A stretch of DNA of 64,000 nt. Source: Paraspadella gotoi. Its lineage: Eukaryota > Chaetognatha. The notes beneath the pieces are model-generated. The model did not search any database, was not told the DNA's origin, and saw nothing but the letters and a program-made list of their open reading frames with translations. Made by a program: the position numbers and the translations under genes. Numbering within the stretch: position 1 is the stretch's first letter; every line of letters begins with the position of its first letter. Shown here piece by piece: positions 50,009-63,303 of this stretch. The stretch lies in the NCBI GenBank assembly GCA_051294375.1, contig CM119266.1, positions 12,437,705 to 12,501,704 of the forward strand, read 5' to 3'.

Positions 50009-51028
50009 GTAAGTCTCTTTTAAAAATCTATTTTTCTTTTTCCCTTAAGCGCTGATGAAGAGACGATTTTGGAAAACTAGCGTCTGGCCAAATTCATGTT
50101 TAGCGGTTTCGCTTATAGGGACATTTATTTATGGATTGATATTCGTAGTAGTTTAAAAAATTGAAAAAATATTTTTTTTAAACAACAACAATAAAAGTTT
50201 GAATACTTGTGTTGATTGTAGGTTTGTCATTGTTTAGTGTTTTACTTGACTACTGTTTTATTTTAAGGGTTTTCTGCGTTGCTTTTGAATTCTTGCTTTA
50301 GTTAACCATCTTATTTTTTTTTCTCAATTACGCTGCCTCTTTTTCATACGGATCTCTATATTTTCATAAATATTTTTCCGATCATTATTTTTTTCGTCAA
50401 CTTTTCCTCGTAAACGACATTAATCTATCCAATTATTTTGCTTGCCGTTCTTCGGTATTTTTTTCCCGCCTGTTATATTCTTCATCTTCTCATTATATAA
50501 ATTCGATTAAATTCAATCTGCTAATTCTTATAATTTTTAGTTTAAATTTATTGGCAATTGTTCAATTTCTTGAATAACTTTTCATCCCCCTCAGTCTCCC
50601 TACTCTTTATTCCGCCACTTCCGGTTTCGAAAAGTAATCCTTACTACTTTTTGTTTTAAATTCCCTTCGTAAATTTTTTTTTCATTTCAAAAAACTTCAA
50701 TCTTTTTTCATTACAAATTCTTCTCGACATCCTTTTTTGTCCCCACTTTTTTTTATTTCCCAAATCTTTTTTTCCCCTTTTTCCCTCTTTTTCTTGGACT
50801 CTCGAAAAAATATCTAAAAAAATAAAAAAAACACACATTTTTTTCCTCTTTTTTTCTGATTACTATTCCTCCATTTTTCTTTCTCTTTTTTTTTCCATTC
50901 TCGCGACGGCGCTCTCCCTTCCTCCTTATCTTCTTTTCGGGGATTTCTCTTTTATTCCTCTTCTTTCTTTTCTTTCTTTCCTCCACCCTTCCTCTACGCT
51001 CACAACCCAAACCCTTTTTTTTTCACAG

Positions 51029-51136
51029 GTGAGGCCCGAGGAGGTACTGAACATAACCTCAAATCACTCCCGCGAGCGATCGAACCAGTCTTTGAGCCAC
51101 TTTCAAAGAATTTGGACATGGATAACCCGGAGGACG
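51029..51136 (+). CDS. Weak candidate exon, unidentified
   Basis: A strong T-rich acceptor (CCCTTTTTTTTTCACAG) precedes about 108 bases ending at a donor-like GGAGGACG|GTAATG. Two frames are open: one reads VRPEEVLNITSNHSRERSNQ, the other EARGGTEHNLKSLPRAIEPV. The second version (57587-57680) keeps the acceptor and the donor but has several indels inside. No family recognised. Confidence 0.25.
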
Positions 51137-51590
51137 GTAATGGAGGGGCGGGGCGAGGGGGGAAGAAAACGGAGGATAAATAAAAGAATCGCGGACGAGA
51201 ACGAAGCAGGAAAAAGGAAAGGAAGATCTTCTGCGCGAGAGTGAGAAAAAAAAGGAACGTGGCGGAGGAACGAGGAAAATAAATAAGATAAAAGAAATGT
51301 TTTTTTTTTTTTTTTGATGATGAAAATCCTGCGAAGAAGAAAAAGAGGAAAGAAAAGAGAGATAGTTAAGAAGGTATTAGATGGCAGAGGAGATAAGGGA
51401 GGCAAGAGAGGGGAACAGAGACGGGTGACAGAGGGAGGGGGGACAGAGAAGAAGGGGGGAATGAGGAAAGGAAAAGATAATTGCGTGAAGAAGGAAGAGG
51501 ACGAAACCGAGAACTGACCACGACGTATTTGTCGACGCGAAAACCATAAAAAGCAGGTGGAAGGAAATGAATATTGACGAGGCTCTCTGT

Positions 51591-51596
<6 letters not shown>

Positions 51597-51656
<60 letters not shown>

Positions 51657-51660
51657 ATCT
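51597..51660. repeat. (CT)n microsatellite
   Basis: About 29 CT units. The matching tract in the second version is at 58135-58172 and is shorter. Confidence 0.95.
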
Positions 51661-51879
51661 CTCTTCTCTCTCTCTCTGTCCCTTCACAGTTCAAACCTCC
51701 CAATATCTTTATCAGCTTCGCGCTTCCTCCTCTCCTCTTCCCTCCTTCTTTCCTTCCCCTCGCTCTCTCCCCCCCCCCAAACTTTTCTTGCCCGTAACTC
51801 TTCGCGTGTTGTTTATATTTTTAAGCTCATGAGAGAGATGATTTAAGGAGAGGAGAAGACGAAGTTGGTGCATTCAAAG

Positions 51880-52225
51880 GAGGAAAGAACCCGAACGGCG
51901 AAAGGAAGGCCGAGGAAAGGGCCGACCGTAACGCATACAATATGAGACAAACGAGGAGGCAGCGTGGACGCCGATTGTTGCGGGGGCTGGTGGAGCTGCG
52001 GCACTGATTGCGATGGGCGGCGATGTGGTGCGAGGTGTTTCTATCGGGACCGTTGGCGCAGTGACCTGATTGTACTGGATTGTAACAGGGCTGTGCAGCA
52101 GCCGTCTTCGATATCGCCGGGTGATGCGCTTGATATGATTGCGCAAGATCTTTAGCGCGGGCCGAATTGGAAGGCGGGGAGTTAAAGGCGGCGCCCTTCG
52201 GAAGGACTTTGCGCGCGCGCAATAT
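51880..52225. other. GC-rich, CpG-rich island of unknown role
   Basis: A 350-base island inside AT-rich DNA, also present in the second version (58400-58730). On + it contains a stretch reading AAWTPIVAGAGGAAALIAMG and onward GDVVRGVSIGTVGAV. A two-base difference between versions (GTGACCTGATT against GTGCTGATT) then decides whether the frame stops. On - a Pro/Ala/Arg-rich frame of up to 177 codons spans it. It could be an exon, a promoter island or chance. Confidence 0.35.
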
Positions 52226-53842
52226 TGCCGCGTCGTTTTTTGAATTACATTATCACTTATATAATTAAGCATTATTAATGTGTTCCCAGATAATGTTGTT
52301 TCTTTGTTTTTGCTTTTAGTAATAACTCTTCTTTTACTTTTCTTATCGCGATGCTCAAACTGACTTTTATTTTTCTTTTTAATCTTAATTATGTCGCGAT
52401 TATTCAACTTTGTTTTTCTTTGGAAAAATCGCCCAGTCGTTTCGAGATGTCATTTTATTTCGCAAATTACGAAGCGTGAATGAAAAATTACCCGCGAAAA
52501 TGGCGGAATTAAAAAGAAGAAAGAAAATGAATGGGTAAAAGAAATCACAAACTTCTTGAATCTTGGAAGCAGGATTCGTTCATGTTCATGTTATTGCCTT
52601 CAATTTATTGACTAAACATCTTTTTTAAGCATGCCTCTTTTTTATCCAAATAATCTTTTTTTTTTTTTTGATTTTCCCAAGCGACGCAATCGCGAGAGAT
52701 GGGTCGGACCCGACATTCGTGAACTCACCCGACCTTTTCATCTTTCACGAAGGTTACTCAACCCACTCCAATTCGAAGCCATTTTTTTCTTGTTCACAAT
52801 CTCGCGCTTGTTATTTCTTTTTTCTTTCTTTTTGTAATCATTTTTTGTGGCATGTTACAAGTTACGAACTGTAGCGATGGAGTTTTTATAAATTAACCAT
52901 AAGCTCCTGACAGTTTAAACTTATACTTTTATACAGCCAGGGAGTTAAAGTGTATTTATAGGACTCTATTATACTTTTCTATAATGCGCTAATTGAAGAC
53001 TCGCAAAACAAGAGTCAAATTTTTTTTACATTTAAAAAATCGTTGTTTGTTAACAAAAGAAACTTTTTTTTATCTCTCTAAAGTATATTATACTTTCTCT
53101 TAATCAAAGATAGAATCCATTCCTCCTAAAACCTCACGAATCCGAGTAATTTTCTCCGTCGATGGGACTTTTGAGAGGAAAGTAAACTTTAATTGGTCTC
53201 CAAGAAAATCAAATTTAAACGCTGACTTCTCTCAGTAGAAAAGGCACTTCCCAAGGGGTAGACTTTTTTAGACTCGGCTTCTACTCGAGAGAATTGAAAT
53301 TTAAAAATCCGGTAAAAAAACGGGAAAGAAAGAATTTAAAGAGAGCGATGGAGGAGGAAGAGGCAAGAACGAGAGAAAAGAGAAATCAGCGGGGAAACAG
53401 GAAGCTGGAGTAAAAGTAGACACTCGAAGCTGAACTATTAAAGGAAAAGGAGAAAGAATAAGGGAGAGAATGATTATCTAAAAAAGTTAAGAACTTGAGG
53501 TTAAAAAAAAAATCAGAGATACATTACGTAAACAATAATATTAGAGAGAGCGAACACGAGAAAGAGGAAATAAAACAAAGAAATAGGAAAAAAAAAAACG
53601 GGACTGAAGGAAGAAGTGAGTAATAGCGGGGGGGGGCAGAACAACAGCAAAGTGAGATGAGAACAAACGAAGAAAGAGAAAGAAAGGTTAGTATAATCGC
53701 GGAGAGAAAGAACATACAAAGCAAAGAGAGAAAGAGAGAAAGACAGAGAGAGAAAGAGAGAAATACGCCGCGCCGGAAACGAACGGGAGCGACCTCTCCG
53801 AGACGCGAAAGAGAGAGGAGAGAGAGAGAGAGAAGAGAGAGG

Positions 53843-53873
<31 letters not shown>

Positions 53874-53934
53874 GCAGAGAGAGAGATGAGAGACGAGAGC
53901 AGCGTCAGAAACGAGGAGAGGAAAAGGTCGAGAG

Positions 53935-54154
53935 CCAATGTTTGTTTGAGTGCAGACTTAATTTATCCAGTGAGCGCAGAAAACGCGGGAAATTTGAAAT
54001 GGAAGGCCCATCCCAGAACCAGGAATTTAGTGTCGCCCTTCGGAGGAGCATAGATGTGGTGGTGTATGGAAGGAGCGGGGGTATTGTGAGGCATGTGGAG
54101 GAGGGGCTAGAGATGCTGCGGTTCGTAGACGGGACGCGTTTTGGTCTCTTCTAG
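53935..54154 (+). CDS. Weak candidate coding stretch, unidentified
   Basis: After a GA tract the frame reads SQCLFECRLNLSSERRKRGK, then EMEGPSQNQEFSVALRRSID and HVEEGLEMLRFVDGTRFGLF to a stop. The part from the EMEG methionine (54000) is protein-like and GC-richer. The upstream Arg/Glu part is repeat translation. In the second version (60445-60590) the frame is broken by indels. No family recognised. Confidence 0.2.
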
Positions 54155-54643
54155 ACAACTGAACAATCGACAACAACGACGAACAACCAATATAACTGTC
54201 TCCGACTGAGTAGGCGGCTCTGCAAAGTCTCTATCTGAACAAGAAAATGGTAAGGGCGGCACGAAAGGGTTAGTCTATAACTAAGGACTCTTCCAGGAAT
54301 GGCGCCGATTGTTTCGGGTCATTTCGAGCTGGGTTCCGATGTTTGTTTAAAAATAAATGAGGTCTCGGCAAGCAAAAGGGTCGGGCCCTTTCGTGGCGCG
54401 ACGAGCAGAGCAGCTGCGAAACCCGATCAAACATCTTCGGAGCTTTACTCCCTCTATAATTTTCCGTCACCATTAATAAGCGCTGGCGGATTTCGTTCTT
54501 CCCCGACAATGGCACAGTGATCGAAATGATGTTTTTTCTCGCGAAAAATTATGCCATAGTACAATTAGTTGGTTTTTAGTTGGTTGTAATATTAAATAGT
54601 AGTTATGGGATAAGAAGACCAATCGACTCTCCGGTGGTGTTTT

Positions 54644-54896
54644 GTGTTGGGCGTCTGCGGCAAATGCGGCAGGCCGTCTCGGCGCTGGACCAGCGGACAC
54701 AGCAGCCACAAAATTCTGTTCCGACGTCTTATGGCTTCCGGCATCGAGAAGAGAGAGAGAGATTGGTTTCCTGAGAGACCGACGCGGCCAACGTTATTAT
54801 CGACGCCGGTTCCGTCGTATCGGAATTGCGAGAAAGAATATATCGAGGCTTTTATTCGACTTGAGTGGAGTAAATCGTCATTCGTTAGCAAAATGG
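54644..54896 (+). CDS. Weak candidate coding stretch, unidentified
   Basis: An open frame ends NCEKEYIEAFIRLEWSKSSF then VSKM, directly followed by GTAACA, a possible donor. The upstream part is Arg/Ser-rich with a short GA tract. The second version (61085-61335) shows the same end with indels. No family recognised. Confidence 0.2.
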
Positions 54897-55624
54897 TAAC
54901 ATGTATGGCCGGTTAATGGTCTTGTGGTTTCTGATCTCGATATCTGCAGTTTTGATCAAGATTAATTTAACTTTGAAATATATAATAAGCTACTCGAGGT
55001 AAAAATACTTCCGCTTTGGCTTACGGGAGTTATACTTAGATATAAATATTTATTAACCTTCAAGATCTCTTTGTCGTCGGTCAGAATAATTATCACGATG
55101 AGGAAACGGACTCATCCTTCTTCCATCATTAAATCATTTATCTTGGCCACAAAAACGAAGCGAAAGAAACCACGTGCTGGACGACGGACCGTACCCTAAA
55201 ATGTCCGTCTTTCTGTCGATCCCTTTGGACCCTGATCCCCCAATTTCCACCCCCCTTCGCCGCCACAAAACGCATTGCAATCCCGGAGAAAAAGCAAAAC
55301 GGCCATCGTTCGTAAGAAATCGTCTCTCCATGCCTCATCGTTTGGCAACCTGGCTGCGCCGGCCCTTTTACGACGTAGACCCCGATGCTTCTCTTGTTTC
55401 TACGACCGCGCGATTTCCGTTTTCCCGCCGCTTCGCACGTTAATGGCGATGCTCTTTAAACCTTTTCTTGTCTACATCCGGGCGCGGAAGTGGGGGGGAA
55501 GAGAGATGAGAGAAGGATACGAGAAACGTAGAAGATAATAATACGGAGAGACGACGGAGACGTTCTTGTTCTCAATTAAATGGCGATCCTGTTCCGGGCG
55601 CCAAAATTGTTTCATTATGTGTTT

Positions 55625-55649
55625 NNNNNNNNNNNNNNNNNNNNNNNNN
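55625..55649. other. 25-N assembly gap between duplicated segments
   Basis: Exactly 25 Ns. The sequence after it restarts at the equivalent of about 49130, so the next 6.4 kb repeat what came before. Confidence 0.9.
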
Positions 55650-55686
<37 letters not shown>

Positions 55687-58130
55687 GTTATCGCGCTTCT
55701 TTGCTTGTCACCAAATCACTCATTAAAAAGAANNNNNNNNNNNNNNNNNNNNNNNNNNNNNNNNNNNNNNNNNNNNNNNNNNNNNNNNNNNNNNNNNNNN
55801 NNNNNNNNNNNNNNNNNNNNNNNNNNNNNNNNNNNNNNNNNNNNNNNNNNNNNNNNNNNNNNNNNNNNNNNNNNNNNNNNNNNNNNNNNNNNNNNNNNNN
55901 NNNNNNNNNNNNNNNNNNNNNNNNNNNNNNNNNNNNNNNNNNNNNNNNNNNNNNNNNNNNNNNNNNNNNNNNNNNNNNNNNNNNNNNNNNNNNNNNNNNN
56001 NNNNNNNNNNNNNNNNNNNAAGAAAGAAAGAAAGAAAGAAAGAAAGAGAGAAAGAAGAAGGAAGGAAGCAAGAGAGATTTTTGATGAGGCCACGAATTCG
56101 GCGAAGAAGATCGTTCATCATTGATGTCGACGGAAATAGAAAAGAACCTCATCCTTTTCTGANNNNNNNNNNNNNNNNNNNNNNNNNNNNNNNNNNNNNN
56201 NNNNNNNNNNNNNNNNNNNNNNNNNNNNNNNNNNNNNNNNNNNNNNNNNNNNNNNNNNNNNNNNNNNNNNNNNNNNNNNNNNNNNNNNNNNNNNNNNNNN
56301 NNNNNNNNNNNNNNNNNNNNNNNGAGAGAGAGAGAACCAGAGACAGGAAAACAAAAGAGAGCGACAGATATCAAGTTTCATGTCATCCTTATATCCACTC
56401 GGTAGTTTTTCCTTTCAACTTTTTTAACCCGCTCCCACCTCAACGACTCTGACAGGCATTTTTTGACGCTAATCCGTCTACGCGAGGGGAAGGGAAAAAA
56501 AAGACGTTTGTCATTTCAACACGAAAACTTTGAAAAATCGCTGGATCTCGCAACTTTTTTCCCCACTCTTAGCGATTTTTACTCTCGTCGTAGGACGAGA
56601 ATGAAGTAAGTCTCTTTTAAAAATCTATTTTTCTTTTTCCCTTAAGCTGATGAAAGAGACGATTTTGGAAAACTAAGCGTCTGGCCAAATTCATGTTAGC
56701 GGTTTCGCTTATAGGACATTTATTTATGGATTGATATTCGTAGTAGTTTAAAATGAAAAATATTTTTTTTAAACAACCAATAAAGTTTGAATTACTTTGT
56801 TGATTGTAGGTTTGTATTGTTAGTGTTTTATTGACTACTATTTTATTTTAAGCTTTTCTGCGTTTCTTTGATTCTTGCTTAGTTAACCATCTTATTTTTT
56901 TCTCTCAAATTCGCTGCCTCTTTTTTCATACGGATCTCATATTTTCAATAAATATTTTTCCGATCATTATTTTTTTTCTCAACTTTTCCTCTAAACGACA
57001 TTAATCTATCCAATTATTTTGCTTTGCGTTTCTTCGGTATTTTTCCGCCTGTTATATGCTTTATCTCTCATTATTAAATTCATTAAATTCAATCTGCTAA
57101 TCTTATATTTTTAGTTTATTTATTGCAATTGTTCAATTTCTTGAATAACTTTTCATCCCCCTCAGCTCTCTACTCTTTATTCCGCACTTCCGGTTTCGAA
57201 AAGTAATCCTTACTACTTTTTTATCCCTCGTAATTTTTCATTCAAACTTCAATCTTTCATTCAAATTTTCTTCTCGACATCCTTTTTTGTCCCCACTTTT
57301 TTTTATTTTCCCAAATCTTTTTTCCCCCTTTTTCCTCTTTTTCTATGGACTCTCGAAAAATATCTTTAAAAAAATATAAAAAAAACACACATTTTTTTCC
57401 CTATTTTTTCGATTCTATTCCTCCATTTTCTTTTCTTTTTTTTTTCTCCATTCTCGCCGACGGCGCCTCCGCTTCCTCCTTATCTTCTTTTCGGGGATTT
57501 TCTCTTTTTATTCCTCTTTCTTTTCTTTTCTTTCCTTTCCTCCACCTTCCTCTATCTCACAACCCAAACCCCTTTTTTTTCACAGGTGAGGCCGAGATGA
57601 ACATAACCTCAAATCACTCCCGCGAGGATCGAACCAGTTTTGAGCCACTTTCAAGAATTTGATGGATAACCCGGGAGGAGGTAATGGAGGGGGGGGCGAG
57701 GGGGGGGAAGAAAAGCGGAGGATAAATAAAAGAATCGGGACGAGAACGAAGAGGAAAAAGGAAAGGAAGATCTTCTGGCGCGAGAGTGAGAAAAAAAAAG
57801 GAACGTGGCGGAGGAACGAGGAAAATAAAATAAGATAAAAGAAATGTTTTTTTTTTTTTTTTTGATGATGAAAATCCTGCGAAGAAGAAAAAGAGGAAAG
57901 AAAAGAGAAGATAGTTTAAGAAAGGTATTAGATGAGCAGAGGAGATAAGGGAGGCAGAGAGGGGAACAGAGAGGGGACAGAGGGAGACAGAGAAGAAGGG
58001 AGGGAATGAGGAAAGGAAAAAGATAATTGCGTGAAGAAGGAAGAGGACGAAACCGAGAACGACCACGACGTGTCGACGGAAAACCATAAAAGGCAGGTGA
58101 AGGAAATGAATAGACGAGCTCTCTGTGTCT

Positions 58131-58172
<42 letters not shown>

Positions 58173-60277
58173 ATCTCTCTTCTCTCTCTTCTCTCTCTTC
58201 TTCCATCACAGTTCAAACCTCCCAATATCCTTTATTCGCTTCGGCTTCCTCCCTCCTCTTCCCCTCCCTTTCCTTCCCTCGCTCTCTCCCCCCCCCCCAA
58301 ACTTTTTTCCCCGCGGTAATTTCGCGTTTGTTTATATTTTTAAAGCTCAGAGAGAAGATGATTAAGAGAGGAGGAAGACGAAGTTGGCATCAAAGGAGGA
58401 ACGAACCCGAACGGCGAAAGGAAGGCCGAGGAAAGGCCGACCGTAACGCAGACAAATTGAGACAAACGAGGAGGCAGCGTGGACGCCGATTGTTGCGGGG
58501 CTGGTGGAGCTGCGGCACTGATTGGATGGGGGCGATGGTGCGAGGTGTTTCTATCGGGACCGTGGCGCAGTGCTGATTGTACTGGATTGTAACAGGGCTG
58601 TGACGCCGTCTCGATATCGCCGGGTGATGCGCTGATATGATTGCGCAGAGATCTTTAGCGCGGCCGAATTGGAAGGGGGGAGTTAAGCGGCGCCCTTCGG
58701 AAGGTACTTTGCGCGGCGCCAATATTGCGCGTCGTTTTTTGATTACATTATCACTTATATAATTAAGCATTATTATGTGTTCCCAGATAATGCTGTTCTT
58801 TGTTTTGCTTTAGTATACTCTTCTTTTACTTTTCTTTATCGCGATGCTCAAACTGACTTTTATTTTTCTTTTTTAATCTAATTATGTCGCGATTATTCAA
58901 CTTTGTTTTCTTTGGAAAATCGCCAGTCGTTTCGAGATGTCATTTTATTTCGCAAATTACGAAGCGTGAATGAAAAATTACCCGCGAAAATGGCGGAATA
59001 AAAAAGAAGAAAGAAAATGAATGGGTAAAAGAAATCACAAACTTCTTGAATCTTGGAAGCAGGATCGTTCATGTTCATGTTATTGCCTTTCAATTTATTG
59101 ACTAACATCTTTTTTAAGCATGCCTCTTTTTTTATCCAAATAATCTTTTTTTTTTTGATTTTCCCAAAGCGACGCAATCGGAGAGATGGGTTCGACCCGA
59201 CATTGTGAACTCACCCGACCTTTTCTTTCAACCGAAGGTTACTCACCCACTCCAATTCGAAGCCATTTTTTTCTGTTCACAATCTCGCGCTTGTTATTTC
59301 TTTTTTTTTCTTTTTGTAATCATTTTTTGTGGCATGTTACAAGTTACGAACTGTAGCGATGGAGTTTTTATAAATAACCATAAGCTCCTTGACAGTTAAA
59401 CTTATACCTTTTATACAGCGAGGGAGTTAAAGTGTATTTATAGGACTCTAATTATACTTTCATAATGCGCTAATGAAGACTCGCAAAACAAGAGTCAAAA
59501 TTTTTTTTTCATTAAAAAATCGTTGTTTGTTAACAAAAGAAACTTTTTTTTTCTCTCTAAAGTATATATACTTTCTCTTAATCAAAGATAGATCCATTCC
59601 TCCTAAAACTCACGAATCCCGAGTAATTTTCTCCGTCGATGGACTTTTGAGAAGGAAGTAAACTTTAATGGTCTCCAAAGAAAATCAAATTTAAACGCTG
59701 ACTTCTCTCAGTAGAAAAGGGCACTTCCCAAGGGGTAGACTTTTAGACTCGGCTTCTACTCAAGGAGAATTGAAATTTAAAAATCCGGTAAAAACGGGAA
59801 AGAAAGGAATTTAAAGAGAGGAGGAGGAGGAAGAGGAAGAACGAGAGAAAAAGAGAATCAGCGGGAAACAGAAGCTGGAGTAAAAGTAGACACTCGAAGC
59901 TGAACCATTAAAGGAAAAGGAGAAAGAATAAGGGAGAGAATGATTTCTAAAAAAGTCTAAGAACTTGAGGTTAAAAAAAGAATCAGAGATACATACGTAA
60001 ACAATAATATTAGAGAGCGAACACGAGAAAGAGAGAAATAAAACATAAGAATAGGAAAAAAAAACGACTGGAAGGAAGAAGTGAGTAATAGGGGGGGGGC
60101 AGAACAACAGAAAGTGAGAGAGAACAACGAAGAAAGAGAAAGAAAGGTTAAGAGATCCGGAGAGAAAGACATACAAAGCAAAGGAGAGAAAGAGAGAAAG
60201 AAGGAGAGAGAAAGAGAGAAATACCCGCGCCGGAAACGAAGGGAGCGACCTCTCCCGAGACGCGAAAGAGAGAAGAG

Positions 60278-60352
<75 letters not shown>

Positions 60353-62035
60353 AGCGTCAGAAACGAGAGAGGAAAAGGTCGAGAGAGCCAATAGTTTGTT
60401 GAGTGGCAGACTTAATTTTCCAGTGGAGGCAGAAAACGGAAAATTGAAATGGAAGGCCCATCCAGGAACCGGAATTATGTCGCCTTCGGAGGAGGGAAGA
60501 TGTGGGAGGGGTATGGAAGGAGCGGGGGGATTGTGAGGATGTGGAGGAGGGGCTAGAGATGGCTGAGGCTTCGTAGACGGGACGGTTTTGGGTTCGTAGA
60601 CAACGACAACGACAACAACGACGACAACGAAGAAGTCGGTCGACTGAGTAGGCGGTTGAAAAGTCTCTATCTGACAAAAAATGGAAGGGCGGCACGAAGA
60701 GGGTTAGTCTATAACTAAGACTCTTCCAGGAATGGCGCCGATTGTTCGGGTCATTTCGAGCTGGGTTCCGGATGTTTGTTTAAAAAATAAATGAGTCTCG
60801 GCAAGCAAAAGGGCGGGGCCCTTTCGTGGGCGCGACGAGCGGCAGCTGGAAACCCGATCAAACATCTTCGGAGCTTTACTCCCTCTATAATTTTCCGTCA
60901 CCATTAATAAGCGTGGGGATTTCGTTCTTCCCGACAATGCAAAGTGATCGAAATGATGTTTTTTCTCGGAAAAATTATGCCCATAGTACAATTAGTTGGT
61001 TTTTAGTTGGTTGTTAAATTAAACAGTAGTTATATGGAAAGAAATCGGGCAGTAGACCAATCGACTCTCCGGGCTGTGGAGGTGTTTGTGTGTTGGCGGC
61101 GGCAGAGGTGGCGGCGGCCGTCTCGGCGCGGGGACGCAGCGACACAGCAGCCACAAAATTCTGTTCCGACGTCTTATGGCTTCCGGCATCGAGAAGAGAG
61201 AGAGAGATTGGTTTCCTGAGAGACCGACGTTATTATCGTCGCCGGGTTCCGATCGTATCGGAATTGCGAGAAAGAAATATATCGAGGCGTTTATTTTCGG
61301 ACTTGAGTGGAGTAAATCGTCCTTCGTAGCAAAATGGTAACATGTATGGCGGTGATGGTCTGTGTTTCTGGTTCGAGACAGTTTTGATTTAATTAATTTA
61401 ACTTTGAAATATATAATAAGCTACTCGAGGTAAAAATACTTCGCTTTGGCTTACGGAGTATACTTAGAGTAATAAATATTTGATTTAACCTCAAGATCTC
61501 TTTGTCGTCGGTCAGAATAATTATCACGATGAGGAAACGTGACTCATCCTCTCTTCCCATCATTAATCATTATCTGGCACAAAACGAAGCGAAAAGAAAC
61601 CACGTGGACGACGACGTACCCTAAATGTCCGTCTTTCTGTCGATCCTTTGACCCTGACCCCCAATCCACCCCCCCTTCGCCGCCACAAACGATTGCAATC
61701 CCGGAGAAAAAGCAAAACGGCCATCGTTCGTAAGAATCGTCTCTCCATGCCTCATCGTTTGGCAACCTTGGCTGCGCCGGCCCTTTTACGACGTAGACCC
61801 CGATGCTCTCTTGTTTCTACGACCGCGCGATTCCGTTTCCCGCCGCTTCGCACGTTAATGGCGCTGCTTTAAACCTTTTCTTCGTCTTACATCCGGGGGA
61901 AGTGGGGGGGGGGAAGAGAGATTGAGAGAAGGATACGAGAAACGTAGAGATAATAATACGGGAGACGACGGAGACGTTCTTGTTCTCAATGTAAGAGGGC
62001 GATTCTGTTCCGGCGCCAAAATTGTTTTCTTATGG
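55650..62035. repeat. Second version of the duplicated 6.5-kb segment
   Basis: Collinear with 49081-55624 and ending near CCGGCGCCAAAATTGTTTTC (62010). Homopolymers and single bases are frequently missing relative to the first version. Two large gaps (55733-56019, 56163-56323) replace the GAAA and GA tracts. The DNA after 62035 is single-copy. Confidence 0.88.
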
Positions 62036-62520
62036 AGGGATGGGGAATTGTTAATCTTAAACGTCCGTTAAATTATAAATGTTTCAGACAATTGCTCTCT
62101 AGTCTAGACTTAGTGTAAGATGGAAAATTGGTCTGAGATAAGAGAAGTCTATACGTAAGGACCAAGAGGTTCAATATAAACAACTTAACTATAAAATTCG
62201 CATTTCAGTTGTATCTTACCTTTAAGAATCTTGACAAATAATCGTCTCTGACCTTACCAATCTTTGCAGGTACGTGGCACTTTATATTGTTTATTATATA
62301 AAACACTTTTTTGTAAATAAAAAGTGTCTGGGGATGCTAGTTTCGGATTCAAATTATTTCTTTCGATGCAAATTTAAAAATCTTATCAATTCTTTTTTTT
62401 TCAGTTCTCCTTGGGAAAAAAACAGCCGAAGGAGATGAATAAATATTCATGAGATCACGATAGGGAGACAAAGGAGACGGAGAGAGAGTGGGAAAGAAAT
62501 AAAAAAGAAAGAGAGAGCGA
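62036..62520. other. AT-rich single-copy stretch
   Basis: No gene recognised. There is a run of T before TTTTTTTTTCAGTTCTCCTTG (62390-62412), which resembles an acceptor. The frame after it is short and I could not support an exon. Confidence 0.4.
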
Positions 62521-62525
62521 GAAGG

Positions 62526-62531
62526 ACAGAG

Positions 62532-62589
<58 letters not shown>

Positions 62590-62618
62590 AGAGGAGAGAG
62601 AGAGAGAGAGAGAGAGTT
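62526..62618. repeat. (GA)n microsatellite
   Basis: About 90 bases of GA with three interruptions. Confidence 0.95.
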
Positions 62619-63070
62619 GATTCGTAATCAGCAACAATGTACCCCAGGACTCTTTTTTATTTTGTCATTGAAAAGTGAACGTTGCGAATCCAACAAAAAA
62701 AAAAGAGAAAAAAAAATTCTAATTGAAAAACACAGAAAGAAAATAAAACAGTCGGACGTTGATCGTTATCTCGAGTTTAGTCAAATTGAGTCGAATCCAG
62801 ACAGGGAACTTTTTAAATTATCTACCATCATTAACACGATGAACCCGATTAAACCCAATTTCGATAATAGTCTTTCCTAAAAATAATTAGGGCAATTATC
62901 ACAATACACTTTGAGATATGTGAAAAAATTGATGATCGAGTCGTCCTTGACATTGGGTCATCCTCTGTGATTCTACAGTTAACCTTTTAACCCACCTCCC
63001 CCCTCACCTCGGTCACTTCCATCAAGTTCCACGTCGGCTCCACATCTTCGCTTCGATACACTTCTTTTTC

Positions 63071-63073
<3 letters not shown>

Positions 63074-63143
<70 letters not shown>
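63074..63143. repeat. Pure (GA)n microsatellite, about 35 units
   Basis: An uninterrupted run that leads into a GC-rich stretch with the X-box-like palindrome at 63177. If this is a promoter region, the tract could be bound by a GAGA-type factor (inference). Confidence 0.95.
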
Positions 63144-63146
<3 letters not shown>

Positions 63147-63176
63147 TCGCGCGAAAAAAAAAAAACCCCGGCTCCG

Positions 63177-63190
63177 GTAACCATGGAAAC
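63177..63190. promoter_or_regulatory. X-box-like palindrome (RFX site candidate)
   Basis: GTAACCATGGAAAC closely resembles the RFX-factor X-box (consensus close to GTTGCCATGGCAAC). It sits in CpG-rich DNA just after a (GA)n tract and 66 bases before an ATG (63243). RFX sites often lie upstream of ciliary genes. A 14-base near match can occur by chance. Confidence 0.3.
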
Positions 63191-63242
63191 CAAGGGACCG
63201 TGAGAAGATCGTGAGACCGTGAGAGAAGATCCGATGAAACAT

Positions 63243-63299
63243 GAACCCGAGTTCCGACGGCGGAACCATCAACGCGGCGTCCGCGATAACGAGTTGAGG
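63243..63299 (+). CDS. Possible short first exon or upstream ORF
   Basis: The ATG frame reads MNPSSDGGTINAASAITS followed by TGA. Composition is protein-like and CpG-rich. A weak donor (GTTGAG) overlaps the stop, so this could be a first exon. As written it is an 18-codon upstream ORF. An overlapping frame from 63236 (MKHEPEFRRRNHQRG) is also open. Confidence 0.2.
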
Positions 63300-63303
63300 G
63301 GTT

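Larger units (their letters stand above)
49081..55624. repeat. First version of a duplicated 6.5-kb segment
   Basis: Collinear with 55650-62035: ATCGCGCTTC/GTCACCAAATCACTCATTAA, a GAAA tract, GGCGAAGAAGATCG, a GA tract, TTTGACGCTAATCCGTCTAC, the T-rich stretch around 50.3-51.0 kb, the GC-rich patch at 51.9-52.2 kb, and onward to 55.6 kb. This version has better continuity than the second and should be preferred for gene models. It ends at a 25-N gap. Confidence 0.88.
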
